From positions 1 through 16,264 of the forward strand of contig DAOWAG010000005.1 in assembly GCA_030634715.1 (NCBI GenBank): a stretch of 16,264 nucleotides of DNA, given 5' to 3'. Below, in pieces: positions 5,966 to 15,800 of the stretch; the stretch's first letter is position 1, and every line of letters starts with the position of its first letter. The DNA comes from Candidatus Aegiribacteria sp. (GTDB lineage Bacteria; Fermentibacterota; Fermentibacteria; Fermentibacterales; Fermentibacteraceae). Under the pieces are notes generated by a model, which was given only the letters and a program-made list of their open reading frames with translations, did not search any database and was not told the origin of the DNA. Made by a program: the position numbers and the translations under genes.

Positions 5966-6988
5966 TCAAGCTTTTCCTCTGCCGTCCTCTGCCAGTTTCT
6001 CCCAGAGAGCTTTCTCTCCATCGGAAACAGAGGAGGGGAGTTCCACATCCACATGAACGAGTTGATCGCCTTTTGTACCCCTGTATAAAACTCCCTTGCT
6101 GGGGATTCTTAAAACTGTTTCCGGCTGCGTTCCAGCGTGAATGTTCAGCAGAATCTTCCCTTCAAGAGTTCGTATCTTCAGCTTGGTGCCAAGGACAGCC
6201 TGTGGAGCGGTAATTTTCACGGTGCAGTGAATATCCCTTCCTTCGCGTCGGAGGAATCTGTCCTTTATGACGGAAAGCTTCACCAGAACAGGTTTCCGCG
6301 AAGGAGTTACAAGACGAAGAACTGTCCCATTATCTGAACCGGCGGGAATGGTTATCTTGACGCTTTCACTGCTGGTAATCTCTCCGGAACCGGCACATCT
6401 TTCGCAGATATTGGTATACGTTTTCCCCTGTCCCCCGCATGAAGGACATGGCAGCACCATCTGTCCCTGCTGAACTCTTCCAGCTCCACCGCACTGAGAA
6501 CATGTTGTCTCTCCTGATCCACCTGCTCCAAGGCAGATAGGACAGGTAACAGGGACAGAGAGATCTGCGCTGACATCTCCACCCAGCGCGGCAGTCCTGA
6601 ATGGAACAGAAATGACTACTGTCGGTCTGGATGCGGCTCGCTGACCGAATCCTCCTCTGTTACCGAATTCAAATCCACTACCTCCGAACATGGAGCGCAG
6701 AATGTCATCAAGTCCACCGGACCCGAATGGACTTCCGCCTCCTGCACCGGGTCCATCAAAGTGGAAGCCGCCGCCGCCCTTTCGCATAAGGTCATACTGG
6801 GATCTCTTCTCGGTATTCCCTAGAATATCGTAAGCCTCGGATATTTCTTTGAACCGCTCCTCTGCACTGGAGTCTCCCGGATTGGCATCGGGATGATACT
6901 TCTTGGCCAGTTTCCGGTAGGCTTTTTTCAGTTCTTCAGGGGTGACTTTCTCGTCAACTCCAAGAACGGAGTAGAGGTCTTTATTCAC
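5966..6988 (-). CDS. dnaJ: Chaperone DnaJ (Hsp40)
   Basis: 340 residues. DnaJ binds unfolded clients, hands them to DnaK and stimulates its ATPase. The J domain is residues 1-70 with the essential HPD triad at 32-34. A Gly/Phe-rich linker spans about 71-118. Four zinc-binding CxxCxGxG repeats follow, at C149/C152, C163/C166, C181/C184 and C195/C198. The gap between the first two repeats is about three residues shorter than in E. coli. The rest is the substrate-binding C-terminal domain ([10 protein letters not shown], then [12 protein letters not shown]). The start is GTG at 6988; the J domain begins at once, and GGAG lies 11 bases upstream, just past the grpE stop. It is shorter than E. coli DnaJ (376), mostly in the linker and C-terminus. 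Confidence 0.96.
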   Translation of the reverse strand: MNKDLYSVLGVDEKVTPEELKKAYRKLAKKYHPDANPGDSSAEERFKEISEAYDILGNTEKRSQYDLMRKGGGGFHFDGPGAGGGSPFGSGGLDDILRSMFGGSGFEFGNRGGFGQRAASRPTVVISVPFRTAALGGDVSADLSVPVTCPICLGAGGSGETTCSQCGGAGRVQQGQMVLPCPSCGGQGKTYTNICERCAGSGEITSSESVKITIPAGSDNGTVLRLVTPSRKPVLVKLSVIKDRFLRREGRDIHCTVKITAPQAVLGTKLKIRTLEGKILLNIHAGTQPETVLRIPSKGVLYRGTKGDQLVHVDVELPSSVSDGEKALWEKLAEDGRGKA

Positions 6989-7003
6989 TACTTCTGTTTC
7001 TCC

Positions 7004-7684
7004 CTAGTTCCCGTTATTTGACGTCTGCCCGTTATCGGATGCTGACACTTGGGCAATCGGTTTTCCCACTTTCACCCTGGCGGGGCGAAGAAGTTCATCT
7101 CCGAACATATACCCTTTCTGAAGTACATCAAGGATTGTATCCTGTTCCAGTTCTGCAACCTCTTCGGCAAACATCGCTTCATGGTAATTAGGGTCGAACG
7201 GATCATTCACCTTAACATCAAGGGAATGCAGTCCCTCCTGTCTGAGAATATCCGAAAGCTGTCCGGATGTCCGGATGAGCCCTTCTGCGATCTCACTCAA
7301 TGGATGATCACCTTCATCAAGCAGCTGCTCGGCACGATCGTAATTATCAAGAACGATCAGCAGCTCTATAATCAGTTCTTTCTTCCCCTGATTACAGAGC
7401 CGCTTGAAATCCCTGGTCTGACGCTTCCTGTAATTGTCGAATTCCGCCTGGAGTCTCAGAATTCTGTCTCTGAGCTGCTCCTTCTCCTGTTCAGAATTCT
7501 CTTCCAGCTTAGATAATTTGCTGTCTTTCTCCTCTTTTTCCGCATCAGCTTTCTCATCGGTCTCAAGTGTCTCCGGAGCGGATTCCATCTTTATGTCATC
7601 CTCTGGAGCAGCATCTACAGGAATTCTTCGACTGGTGGAAGTGTGTGTCCTCCCCCGCTTTACTGTTCTTCTGGGGTCAACCAT
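7004..7684 (-). CDS. grpE: Nucleotide exchange factor GrpE
   Basis: 226 residues. GrpE is the dimeric exchange factor that releases ADP from DnaK. After a disordered, first basic and then highly acidic N-terminal tail (about 1-65), a long coiled coil starts near EQLRDRILRLQAEFDNYRKR, the family signature region. The C-terminal beta domain carries FDPNYHEAMF and VLQKGYMFGDELLRPARVKVGK, the typical GrpE ending. The tail makes it somewhat longer than E. coli GrpE (197). The ATG shares one base with the dnaK stop (TGATG), and no separate Shine-Dalgarno site is evident, so translational coupling to dnaK is likely. dnaJ begins 15 bp after its stop. Confidence 0.96.
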   Translation of the reverse strand: MVDPRRTVKRGRTHTSTSRRIPVDAAPEDDIKMESAPETLETDEKADAEKEEKDSKLSKLEENSEQEKEQLRDRILRLQAEFDNYRKRQTRDFKRLCNQGKKELIIELLIVLDNYDRAEQLLDEGDHPLSEIAEGLIRTSGQLSDILRQEGLHSLDVKVNDPFDPNYHEAMFAEEVAELEQDTILDVLQKGYMFGDELLRPARVKVGKPIAQVSASDNGQTSNNGN

Positions 7685-9588
7685 CAGTCATCAACAACTT
7701 CGTAATCCGCATCAATTGTTTTGTCATCATCATGCTCTGAATCAGGTTCTCCGGCTTCACCAGTCGGTTGCGAGGCTTCTCCAGCCTGCTGCTTCTGGTA
7801 GAAAGCAGTTCCTACCTGTTTCCAGGTTTCCTGAAGGCTTTCGAACTTCTGCTTGATAATGTCATCGTCTTCACCGTCAAGCGCTTTTTTCATTTCGGAA
7901 ACCGAATCTTCAAGCCTTGATTTGTCGACCGGCTCAATTTTGTCTCCGATATCCTTCAACTGCTTTCCTATTTCAAAGACCAAGGCATCCGCGTGGTTTC
8001 TTCGCTCGATTATTTCCCTCTTCCTCACGTCTTCCTCGGCGTTGACTTCAGCGTCATGAACCATTCCCTTGATCTCTTCTTCGGAGAGACCGCTGGAAGC
8101 CTCAATCCTGATCTTCTGTTCCTTGCCTGTCGCTTTGTCCTTTGCCAGAACATGCAGGATCCCGTTCGCGTCGATATCGAAGGTCACTTCAATCTGCGGC
8201 AGTCCTCTGGGCGCAGGGGGAATTCCATCAAGAACAAACCTTCCGACAGCCCTGTTGTCCGCCGCCATTTTTCTCTCACCCTGAAGTACAATAATTTCAA
8301 CCTGCGGCTGATTGTCAGCTGCTGTGCTGAAAACCTGGCTCTTCTTGGTTGGGATGGTTGTGTTTCTATCGATGATAGCTGTTGCAACTCCTCCGAGTGT
8401 CTCAATTCCAAGAGTAAGCGGAGTAACATCAAGAAGAAGTACATCCTTAACATCCCCGGACAGGACTCCCGCCTGTATGGCGGCACCTACAGCGACAACT
8501 TCATCAGGATTCACACCCTTGTGAGGTTCCTTCCCGAATATCTCCGTAACTTTTTTCTGCACCATTGGCATTCGAGTCTGTCCTCCGACCAGAAGAACAT
8601 CATCAACCTGTGAGCTGTCAAATCCCGAATCCTTAAGGGCAGCTTTGCAGGGATTAACAGTTCTCTGTATCAGATGATCAACAAGCTGCTCGAGCTTGGC
8701 TCTGGAAAGGGTCATATCCAGATGCTTCGCACCGGCGGAGTCGGCCGTTACGAATGGAAGATTAATGTTAGTGCTCTGGGTGGTGGAAAGCTCGCATTTC
8801 GCTCTCTCGGCGGCTTCCTTCAGTCTCTGCAGGGCCATTGGATCCTTCGATAGGTCAATTCCCTGCTGTTTCATGAACTCGTCAACCATCCAGTTGATTA
8901 TTTCCTGATCAAAATCATCTCCGCCAAGGTGGGTGTCACCATTTGTAGCCTTAACTTCGAATACACCATCCCCGATCTCAAGAATGGATATGTCAAAGGT
9001 TCCGCCACCAAGGTCGAATACAGCTATTGTCCTGTTGGATGATTCTTTATCCAGCCCGTACGCAAGAGCGGCAGCTGTGGGTTCATTCACTATTCTTTCA
9101 ACCTGAAGTCCCGCGATTTTTCCTGCGTCTTTTGTCGCCTGTCTCTGGCTGTCACTGAAATACGCTGGAACGGTAATAACCGCCTTCTCCACCTTTTCTC
9201 CAAGGTAGTCCTCAGCGGTCTGCCGCATTTTCTGAAGGATCATTGCTGATATCTCAGGCGGGGAATACTTCTTACCAAGCACTTCAACCAAAGCATCTCC
9301 GTTAGAACCCTCAACAACTTTGAAGGGGACTCTTTCCCTCTCAACATTCATTTCGCTGTATTTGCTGCCCATGAATCTCTTTATTGAGAAAATGGTATTT
9401 TCCGGATTGGCTACAGCCTGCCTGCGGGCGACAACTCCTACGAGTCTTTCTCCCTTGTCGTTGAATCCGACAACCGATGGAGTAGTTCTGGTGCCTTCGG
9501 CATTGGGAATAACGGTAGGTTCACCACCTTCCATAACAGCTACACACGAATTCGTGGTTCCAAGATCAATTCCGATGATCTTTCCCAT
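7684..9588 (-). CDS. dnaK: Chaperone DnaK (Hsp70)
   Basis: 634 residues, the usual length. The ATPase domain shows [12 protein letters not shown] (7-18), the phosphate-2 loop [10 protein letters not shown] (191-200) and [10 protein letters not shown] (332-341). The hydrophobic interdomain linker is near [10 protein letters not shown] (382-391). The substrate-binding beta domain and helical lid follow, ending in a Q/G/E-rich stretch and the acidic tail DADYEVVDD, as in bacterial DnaK. The ATG is supported by GGAGAGG five bases upstream. It is first in a dnaK-grpE-dnaJ series, whereas grpE usually precedes dnaK. No CIRCE element (TTAGCACTC-N9-GAGTGCTAA) is present upstream, so HrcA-type control is not indicated. 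Confidence 0.98.
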   Translation of the reverse strand: MGKIIGIDLGTTNSCVAVMEGGEPTVIPNAEGTRTTPSVVGFNDKGERLVGVVARRQAVANPENTIFSIKRFMGSKYSEMNVERERVPFKVVEGSNGDALVEVLGKKYSPPEISAMILQKMRQTAEDYLGEKVEKAVITVPAYFSDSQRQATKDAGKIAGLQVERIVNEPTAAALAYGLDKESSNRTIAVFDLGGGTFDISILEIGDGVFEVKATNGDTHLGGDDFDQEIINWMVDEFMKQQGIDLSKDPMALQRLKEAAERAKCELSTTQSTNINLPFVTADSAGAKHLDMTLSRAKLEQLVDHLIQRTVNPCKAALKDSGFDSSQVDDVLLVGGQTRMPMVQKKVTEIFGKEPHKGVNPDEVVAVGAAIQAGVLSGDVKDVLLLDVTPLTLGIETLGGVATAIIDRNTTIPTKKSQVFSTAADNQPQVEIIVLQGERKMAADNRAVGRFVLDGIPPAPRGLPQIEVTFDIDANGILHVLAKDKATGKEQKIRIEASSGLSEEEIKGMVHDAEVNAEEDVRKREIIERRNHADALVFEIGKQLKDIGDKIEPVDKSRLEDSVSEMKKALDGEDDDIIKQKFESLQETWKQVGTAFYQKQQAGEASQPTGEAGEPDSEHDDDKTIDADYEVVDD

Positions 9589-9610
9589 ATTATCCTCTCC
9601 TGTTCTCTTT

Positions 9611-9623
9611 CTCCCTAAGGGAG
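9611..9623. repeat. Short palindrome in the dnaK leader
   Basis: CTCCCT and AGGGAG are inverted copies around one central base, 23-35 bp upstream of the dnaK ATG. It may be a small operator or leader structure, but at this size chance is possible. Confidence 0.35.
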
Positions 9624-9672
9624 TAAGTTTCTGTTAATAAATCTTTTCCGCCATTCGGCCTTCAATATTTGC

Positions 9673-9697
9673 TTCGGGACTGCGCCCGCCTGTTCAA
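9673..9697 (-). promoter_or_regulatory. Tentative heat-shock-type promoter for dnaK
   Basis: On the minus strand, TTGAAC (9697-9692), 13 bases, then CCCGAA (9678-9673) loosely recalls the sigma-32 pattern CTTGAA-N13/14-CCCCAT. A second option of ordinary type is TTGAAG (9665-9660), an 18-base spacer and TTTATT (9641-9636). Neither is strong. AACCTGAA occurs as an 8-bp inverted pair at 9700-9707 and 9732-9739 nearby. Confidence 0.25.
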
Positions 9698-9825
9698 ACA
9701 ACCTGAAAGGCTTCTTTTCAATCTGTCAGCATTCAGGTTTCATTTTTTTCCCAGAAACAGTGGAGCAATCAACATGCCAGAAATCTGAAGAGCGCTATGC
9801 ATCTGCACCACAGATATTTACAATT

Positions 9826-9878
9826 CATCGGAATAACCGATGCCAATTCCTCGTGGAATGGGCGTGCAATTGTGGCAC
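9826..9878. repeat. Cluster of three small dyads upstream of uvrA
   Basis: Three inverted repeats follow one another: CATCGG/CCGATG (9826-9831 and 9837-9842, 5-base centre), ATTCC/GGAAT (9846-9850 and 9855-9859, 4-base centre) and GTGC/GCAC (9864-9867 and 9875-9878). They lie 25-80 bp upstream of the likely uvrA -10 box. Operator sites are possible; no known SOS box was recognised. The rest of 9624-9920 shows no gene. Confidence 0.4.
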
Positions 9879-9902
9879 ATCCTTATTGGTTTGCTGAAGT
9901 AG

Positions 9903-9908
9903 TATATT
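9903..9908 (+). promoter_or_regulatory. Candidate -10 box of uvrA
   Basis: TATATT matches TATAAT at 5 of 6 positions. No good -35 box stands 16-18 bases upstream, which would fit a promoter needing an activator. The predicted start near 9915 leaves a 57-base leader to the ATG at 9972, and makes an ATG at 9921 unlikely as the real start. Confidence 0.35.
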
Positions 9909-9971
9909 GAATGGTTAATTATGAGCTGCGGAAGGCAAGTTTTTACGGGACACGCACCCCGGGATGGAATA

Positions 9972-12797
9972 ATGGACAGAATAATCGTAAGGGGAGCCAG
10001 AGAACACAACCTGAAGAACATCACGGTGGAATTTCCCCGAAATCAGTTTGTGGTTCTTACCGGAGTATCAGGTTCGGGGAAGAGTTCTTTTGCGTTCGAC
10101 ACTCTATATGCTGAAGGACAGCGCCGCTATGTTGAATCGCTTTCAGCTTACGCGAGACAGTTCCTTGGTCAGCTTGAAAAACCCCTTTACGAAAGTATTG
10201 AGGGATTATCCCCCGCGATTTCTATTGAACAGAAAACCGTAAGCCATAATCCAAGATCAACCGTCGGGACGGTAACGGAGATTTCCGACTACATGAGAGT
10301 TCTCTTCGCGAGGACCGGCATTCCTCACTGCCCCGAATGCGGCAGGGAGGTTTCAAGCCAGTCAACTCAGCAGATGCTCGATCGAATTCTGCAGAATCCT
10401 GCGGGAACCAGACTGTTGATAACAGCTCCGCTCATTCGCAACAGAAAGGGACTACATGCGGATCTCTTCCCTGAGTTGAGGAAAAAAGGATACGTTCGCG
10501 TAATGATCAACGGCAGCCTGCATAGCCTTGATGAGACCCTGACTCTCAATGCCAGAAAGAAAAATAATGTGTATCTGGTGGTTGACAGGATTGTCTGCGG
10601 TGAAGGCATAGCCGGCAGACTCATGGACTCTGTGGAAACAGCTCTGGGTGAAGGAAATGGAATAATTTCGGTAATTAACGCTGATACAGCAGAAGAGACG
10701 CTCATGAGCGAACACAGTGCCTGCGCCTGGTGTGGTATCAGTATGCCGGACCTGACTCCGCAGCTCTTCAGTTTCAATAATCCGGTTGGTATGTGTCAGG
10801 AGTGTTCGGGTCTAGGATACGAAATGAAGATCGATCCGCTTCTGGTTATCCCGAGGAAAGCCCTTTCCATCAAGGACGGGGCAGTAGCGCCGTGGGGAAT
10901 TCCATCCGGTCAGGGAAATTACCTTGTCAAAGCATTGTCCAGAGCGCTGGATTTCAATCTTGGCGCTCCCTGGAAAAGTCTGCCCGAAGATGTACAGGAC
11001 GCTATTCTTTACGGTTCGGGAGATAAGAAGATCAGTATTTCATGGTCTTCCAGTAACAGCAGCGGAACCTGGGAAACAAAATGGGAAGGCGTGATTCCGA
11101 GGCTGGAGCGTCGCCACCATTCGACAACCAGCCAGGCAGCAAGGAGTTATTACGAGAAATTCTTCAACAGGACTGACTGTTCTGCATGCGAGGGCACGAG
11201 GTTAAGAAGAGAGACCAGAGCGGTTACTGTGGGAGGCAAAGGGATTCATGAACTGAATGCGATGACGGTCAAGGAACTGCACAGTTTCTTCTTCAATCTT
11301 GAACTCGACGACTGGCGCATGGAGGTGGCTACTGAACTCCTGAAGGAGATCAGAGGCCGCCTTGGATTTCTTGTAAACGTCGGTCTTCATTACCTTACTC
11401 TGGACAGGACAGCACCAACCCTTTCAGGGGGAGAAGCCCAGAGAATAAGACTGGCCAGTCAGATCGGCAGCGGATTGACCGGAGTTCTATATGTCCTTGA
11501 TGAACCAACCATCGGACTTCACCAGAGGGACAATCTAAAGCTGCTGTCCACTCTCGACGAACTGAGGGATCTCGGTAACACGGTTCTGGTGGTGGAACAT
11601 GATCATGATACGATACTTCACGCGGATCACATCATTGATTTCGGACCGGGGGCAGGTATTCACGGGGGCAATATTGTAGCCACAGGAACCCCTGAGGAAA
11701 TAATCGCCACACCTGAATCACTTACCGGTGATTACCTTTCCGGCCGCAAATTCATCCACAGAACGGTACCTGCGGTATCCGACAGGGGAAAGAAATGTAT
11801 AACACTCGGAAATGCCAGCCTTCATAATCTAAAAAATGTCACTCTCAGCGTTCCGCTGGGAAGATTCGTCTGCGTAACCGGTGTATCCGGATCGGGGAAG
11901 AGCTCCCTGATAAGCCAGACACTCTTCCCCGCTCTTTCTGCGGCAACAGGAGGGTCATGTAAGGAGCGTCCCGGACCTTACGGATATCTGGAGGGCGATA
12001 AGAATATCGACAAGGTAATTAATATTTCGCAGGACCCCATCGGCAGAACTCCCAGATCGAATCCGGCTACTTACACCAAAGTATTCGGTCACATCAGAGA
12101 GCTGTTCGCGAAGACTTCCCAGGCAAGAATCAGGGGATACAAACCAGGCCGATTCAGTTTCAACGTCAAAGGCGGAAGGTGCGAGGAGTGCAGGGGAGCC
12201 GGCGTAATAAAAATAGAAATGCACTTCCTGGCGGATGTATTCGTGGAATGCAAAGAGTGCAGAGGACATAGATTCAACAGAGAAACCCTCAAGATCACAT
12301 ACAGGGGGCTCAATATCTCAGAAGTGCTGGATCTCACAGTCAGCGAAGCCCTGATACATTTCGAAAGGGTTCCGCAGATATACCGAATACTCAAAGTCCT
12401 CGATGACGTTGGGCTGGGTTACATCCAGCTGGGTCAGCAGGCTACGACTCTGTCGGGAGGAGAAGCCCAGAGGATCAAACTTGCCAGAGAGCTTGCCCGT
12501 CCGGGATCATCTCACACTGTCTATATCCTTGATGAACCGACTACGGGACTTCATTTCCATGACGTCAAGAAGCTTCTGATTGTCCTTGGTCGGCTTGTAA
12601 ACGCAGGGAATACAGTCATCGTAATCGAGCACAATCTTGATGTTATCAAGAACGCCGGATGGATTATCGATCTGGGACCGGACGGAGGGGATGCCGGAGG
12701 GAACATAATCGCCACTGGCACGCCTGAGGAGCTGGCAGCGAATAAGGATTCCTATACCGGAAGTTTCCTTAATACAATTCTGGATGCCGAAGCCTGA
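9972..12797 (+). CDS. uvrA: Excinuclease ABC subunit UvrA
   Basis: 941 residues from the ATG at 9972. UvrA dimers detect bulky DNA lesions and load UvrB for nucleotide excision repair. Two ABC ATPase halves are visible: Walker A GVSGSGKS at 31-38 and again at 637-644, and LSGGEAQRI signatures followed by LDEPTIGLH and LDEPTTGLH. Zinc cysteines include C120/C123 (CPEC), CAWC, CQEC, CSAC (insertion) and the C-terminal CEEC plus CKEC finger. MDRIIVRGAREHNLKN matches the family N-terminus exactly, so I reject the in-frame ATG at 9921, which would add 17 unrelated residues. The ribosome site is weak. The length matches E. coli UvrA (940). The stop is 10 bp from the stop of the next, opposite gene. 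Confidence 0.97.
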   Translation: MDRIIVRGAREHNLKNITVEFPRNQFVVLTGVSGSGKSSFAFDTLYAEGQRRYVESLSAYARQFLGQLEKPLYESIEGLSPAISIEQKTVSHNPRSTVGTVTEISDYMRVLFARTGIPHCPECGREVSSQSTQQMLDRILQNPAGTRLLITAPLIRNRKGLHADLFPELRKKGYVRVMINGSLHSLDETLTLNARKKNNVYLVVDRIVCGEGIAGRLMDSVETALGEGNGIISVINADTAEETLMSEHSACAWCGISMPDLTPQLFSFNNPVGMCQECSGLGYEMKIDPLLVIPRKALSIKDGAVAPWGIPSGQGNYLVKALSRALDFNLGAPWKSLPEDVQDAILYGSGDKKISISWSSSNSSGTWETKWEGVIPRLERRHHSTTSQAARSYYEKFFNRTDCSACEGTRLRRETRAVTVGGKGIHELNAMTVKELHSFFFNLELDDWRMEVATELLKEIRGRLGFLVNVGLHYLTLDRTAPTLSGGEAQRIRLASQIGSGLTGVLYVLDEPTIGLHQRDNLKLLSTLDELRDLGNTVLVVEHDHDTILHADHIIDFGPGAGIHGGNIVATGTPEEIIATPESLTGDYLSGRKFIHRTVPAVSDRGKKCITLGNASLHNLKNVTLSVPLGRFVCVTGVSGSGKSSLISQTLFPALSAATGGSCKERPGPYGYLEGDKNIDKVINISQDPIGRTPRSNPATYTKVFGHIRELFAKTSQARIRGYKPGRFSFNVKGGRCEECRGAGVIKIEMHFLADVFVECKECRGHRFNRETLKITYRGLNISEVLDLTVSEALIHFERVPQIYRILKVLDDVGLGYIQLGQQATTLSGGEAQRIKLARELARPGSSHTVYILDEPTTGLHFHDVKKLLIVLGRLVNAGNTVIVIEHNLDVIKNAGWIIDLGPDGGDAGGNIIATGTPEELAANKDSYTGSFLNTILDAEA

Positions 12798-12807
12798 CCA
12801 ATTTCAG

Positions 12808-15800
12808 TCAACGCTTCCCTGATGATGAATTCCTGTCAAGCAGCATATCTGACAGTGCGGCAAAAGCCCTGAAAACATTTCTCATGCTTTGAGATACACA
12901 AGTGTTAATATCCCACGCTGAAACGAGTCTTCCTCCATGCTCAAATCTCTTGGAAAGAACATGGTATCTTCCAAAAATATCCGGATGGTACTCTATTCTT
13001 CCGATTCTGTCCGATTGGATTTCCCCCATAATTTTTCCAGCAAGCCGGATTCCTACTTCAAAACTGCTTCCACCGGCTGATTCCAGATACAGGTATTCAC
13101 TTCTTAAAGCATTCCGCATCTTCCGGGAGATGAGTTCTATCGAGGGCCTGTCAAGTGTAAGCAGTTCAAGCGCAGTCTGATTCAGAGCATAGTCCCAGCC
13201 GGGATCACCGGTATTGAAAGTGGTGAGTACTCCCAGATCGCCTTCACCAACATCATCATTCGCACTCCAGGCAGTGGTCTGATTGCGTCCATTATCCCTG
13301 CTCCTCTGAAGAGCCGCATATGCTCTGCTTACAATCAAATCCAGATTGTCTCCGGAGGAGTGCAGTGTAGCAGAGCCCATACTCACCGTGACGGGAACCT
13401 GATCAGGTCTCATATCTGTACCGGCAATCTCTCTGCGAACGCGCTCCGCTATCATTAACGCGTTCTCACTGTTTGTATCAGGGAGTATAATTCCAAAAAG
13501 ATCCTCCTTGATCCTGCCGATTATGTCATTAGGCCGTAGAGTTCGCGATATCGTTGATACAATGGTTTTGAGGATTCCATCTCCTGTTTCGAAACTGAAA
13601 AGTTCGTTAATCTCACTCAACCTGTCCACATCAGCGAACAGCAGGGATAAAGGAGCGCTCTCTGAAACATCCTCTGCAAGCAGCTCCCGCAGCTTTCTTG
13701 TCCATGAAAAGCCTATTACCGAACCTGTCATTGTATCTACATATGCCATTGATTCTCTGTCTCGCAGGAGAAGAGCGGAACCTATCTGCCTGTAAAACCC
13801 TGAAAGGAAAACCTCAGCGCTTCTCTCCACCGTGTTAAAGGGTGTATCCATCTCCAGGAGCAGGTAATTACCCTGACGCATCTGAACAGCACGAACTCTC
13901 TTTTCAGCATGCAGCGGGATGACAGAACTCTCGGTTGGCACTACCAGATACCTTCTGCTGCCGAACGGAGTGATTCCGAAATTGTCAACTCTCCGAATAT
14001 CCTCGGGATATTCAAGAATTGTCTTCTTCTCCTCCCCCTCAGGCAGTCTTTCTTTTCCGAATCCGTGACTCTCAATTATCCGGATTTCACCGTTATTCAC
14101 TTTGAGCGCCAGAATTCTGTCCACCTTTGTCAGCAATCCAAGTATCTCAAGGCTGCGGCTGATCTCCGATCGAGTGGATATTTTGTTTGACATGCCGGAC
14201 ATCTCTCTTATCATCTCGCTCAATTCGGATTCTATTTTCCCGGCAAGGATATCCCGAAGTTCTATCAGCGATCCCTCTGCGCCCCCCGCCAGTTTCCTGA
14301 GTACTCTGTCCCGTTCGTTACAGTTTGACACGTTCAGGAACTGAATGCGCTCATTCTCTGTAAGCTGACCTGCTATATATTGGTCAAGTTCTGCCAGTAA
14401 CAGATACAGCTTCGCTTCTTCAGCATATTGCCGCGAAAGATTCAATCTGATTCTGCATCGCATAATGAGCCACAACAGCAGCAGCCTATCCGTCTGTCTG
14501 GTTAGAATCTGCGCGGAACTGAAAAAATCCTCCGCGTGCTCATGTTTTGATGACAGAAGAGCGCTTAAGCACAGCTTCAAGGATAGCATAGTTTCCTGTT
14601 GAAAATTGCTGATTGAAGAATCAAGAGCAGCTGCAATGATTGTGGATGCTTTCTCAAATCCTTCGGCAAATGATTCCAGGGCGAGAAACAGCGCATAGAT
14701 ATAAGCCTCGCCTCCAGGTGATGAAAGCAGGAAATCCGATATGGAGCCGGCTTCCTTAATCGGCTCTTCACCATCCCTGAGCTTCTGCAGATATTTCACT
14801 GTTCCGGGGAGAAGAAGGTCCGCTTTTTCCGAAATCGGCGTCTCCCCGGTCAGGTATCCAAGATAAGCTGAACACCATTCCGTTACAGGCGCAGTTGACA
14901 GCATTTCCTCAAACTGGAGAATTCCCCTTACTGCTCTCTGTGCACTTCGCGAATGGCTAATCTGGAGAGTTCGGAAATATGTATCAGCCAGATGATCAAG
15001 CGCATACAGATGATTAGATACACATCCTCTGGTTGAAGTGTTTTCCGATACTCGTTCTATGATGGATATGAGGTTCCTGATAGTGAATCCGGAGCGATCT
15101 TTCATCGCTGATACGATTCCATTCAATATTTCCGCAACCGTCATCTGATTACCGAGTTTCTCAGCCAGAAGAAGAGCTCGTTCAAGCATGACTAATGCTT
15201 TTTTCTTCTTTCCGAGAGCCATGTATACTTTCGCCCTGCTCAATTCCAGAGATTGTCTCGATGATAGAGACAGCACGGAAGTGCGTTTCAATGCGGCCTG
15301 TATCGCGGATTCCGCCGCTGCATTCATTCTGAGAGTTGCCAGAGACACGGCTGCGGTTGCAAGAATCACAACAATCAGGTCATTGTCCTCAAGTTCAGGT
15401 ACCCAGGTGATTACATTCTGGATTTTCGTCGCCGTTTTTCTCATTCCCTTGAAATCATGTGGTACCTCCACGATGCTCTCAAGAATCTCAGGAAGCCAGA
15501 CTCCAGCTTCCGCGCTCATGCTCAGTCTCAACGCGTCATTCAGATGCTGCTCTGCAAGCGGAAATTCATTCTCCATCAGTTCACACTCACCGAGGCGGGT
15601 TAACGCCATCGCTCTGTCAGACGAGGACCCAAGGGAAGGGAGAATGGATTCGAAGAATTTCCTTGCTTCGGCATGCTCAGTGTCTCTGAGTCTTCTTGGT
15701 TTATAGATTTTGAATATTTCTCTCATTCCAGGAAGAGAGAGTGTATTTTCCGGCAGATTCATGAGTGTGTGGATATATTGCGTAACTCTTTTGAACTCAC

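Noticed and set aside
5740..6054. A 104-codon minus-strand frame overlapping the dnaJ end and the small membrane protein
   Set aside because: It is out of frame with dnaJ, has atypical composition (W and C rich), no ribosome site, and conflicts with the better-supported 58-residue frame.
7993..8613. A 206-codon plus-strand frame within dnaK
   Set aside because: It is fully antisense to an intact, highly conserved dnaK; no ribosome site or domain supports it.
9589..9840. A CIRCE or standard heat-shock operator before dnaK
   Set aside because: I looked for TTAGCACTC-N9-GAGTGCTAA on both strands and found nothing close; only a weak sigma-32-like pattern is present.
9921..9971. An in-frame ATG 17 codons upstream of the chosen uvrA start
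   Set aside because: The added residues match nothing at the UvrA N-terminus, the family sequence begins exactly at the ATG at 9972, and the likely -10 box at 9903-9908 leaves almost no leader.
15188..15706. A 172-codon plus-strand frame
   Set aside because: It is antisense to the TPR-like region of the large signalling gene and its serine/arginine-rich product is typical of a shadow frame.
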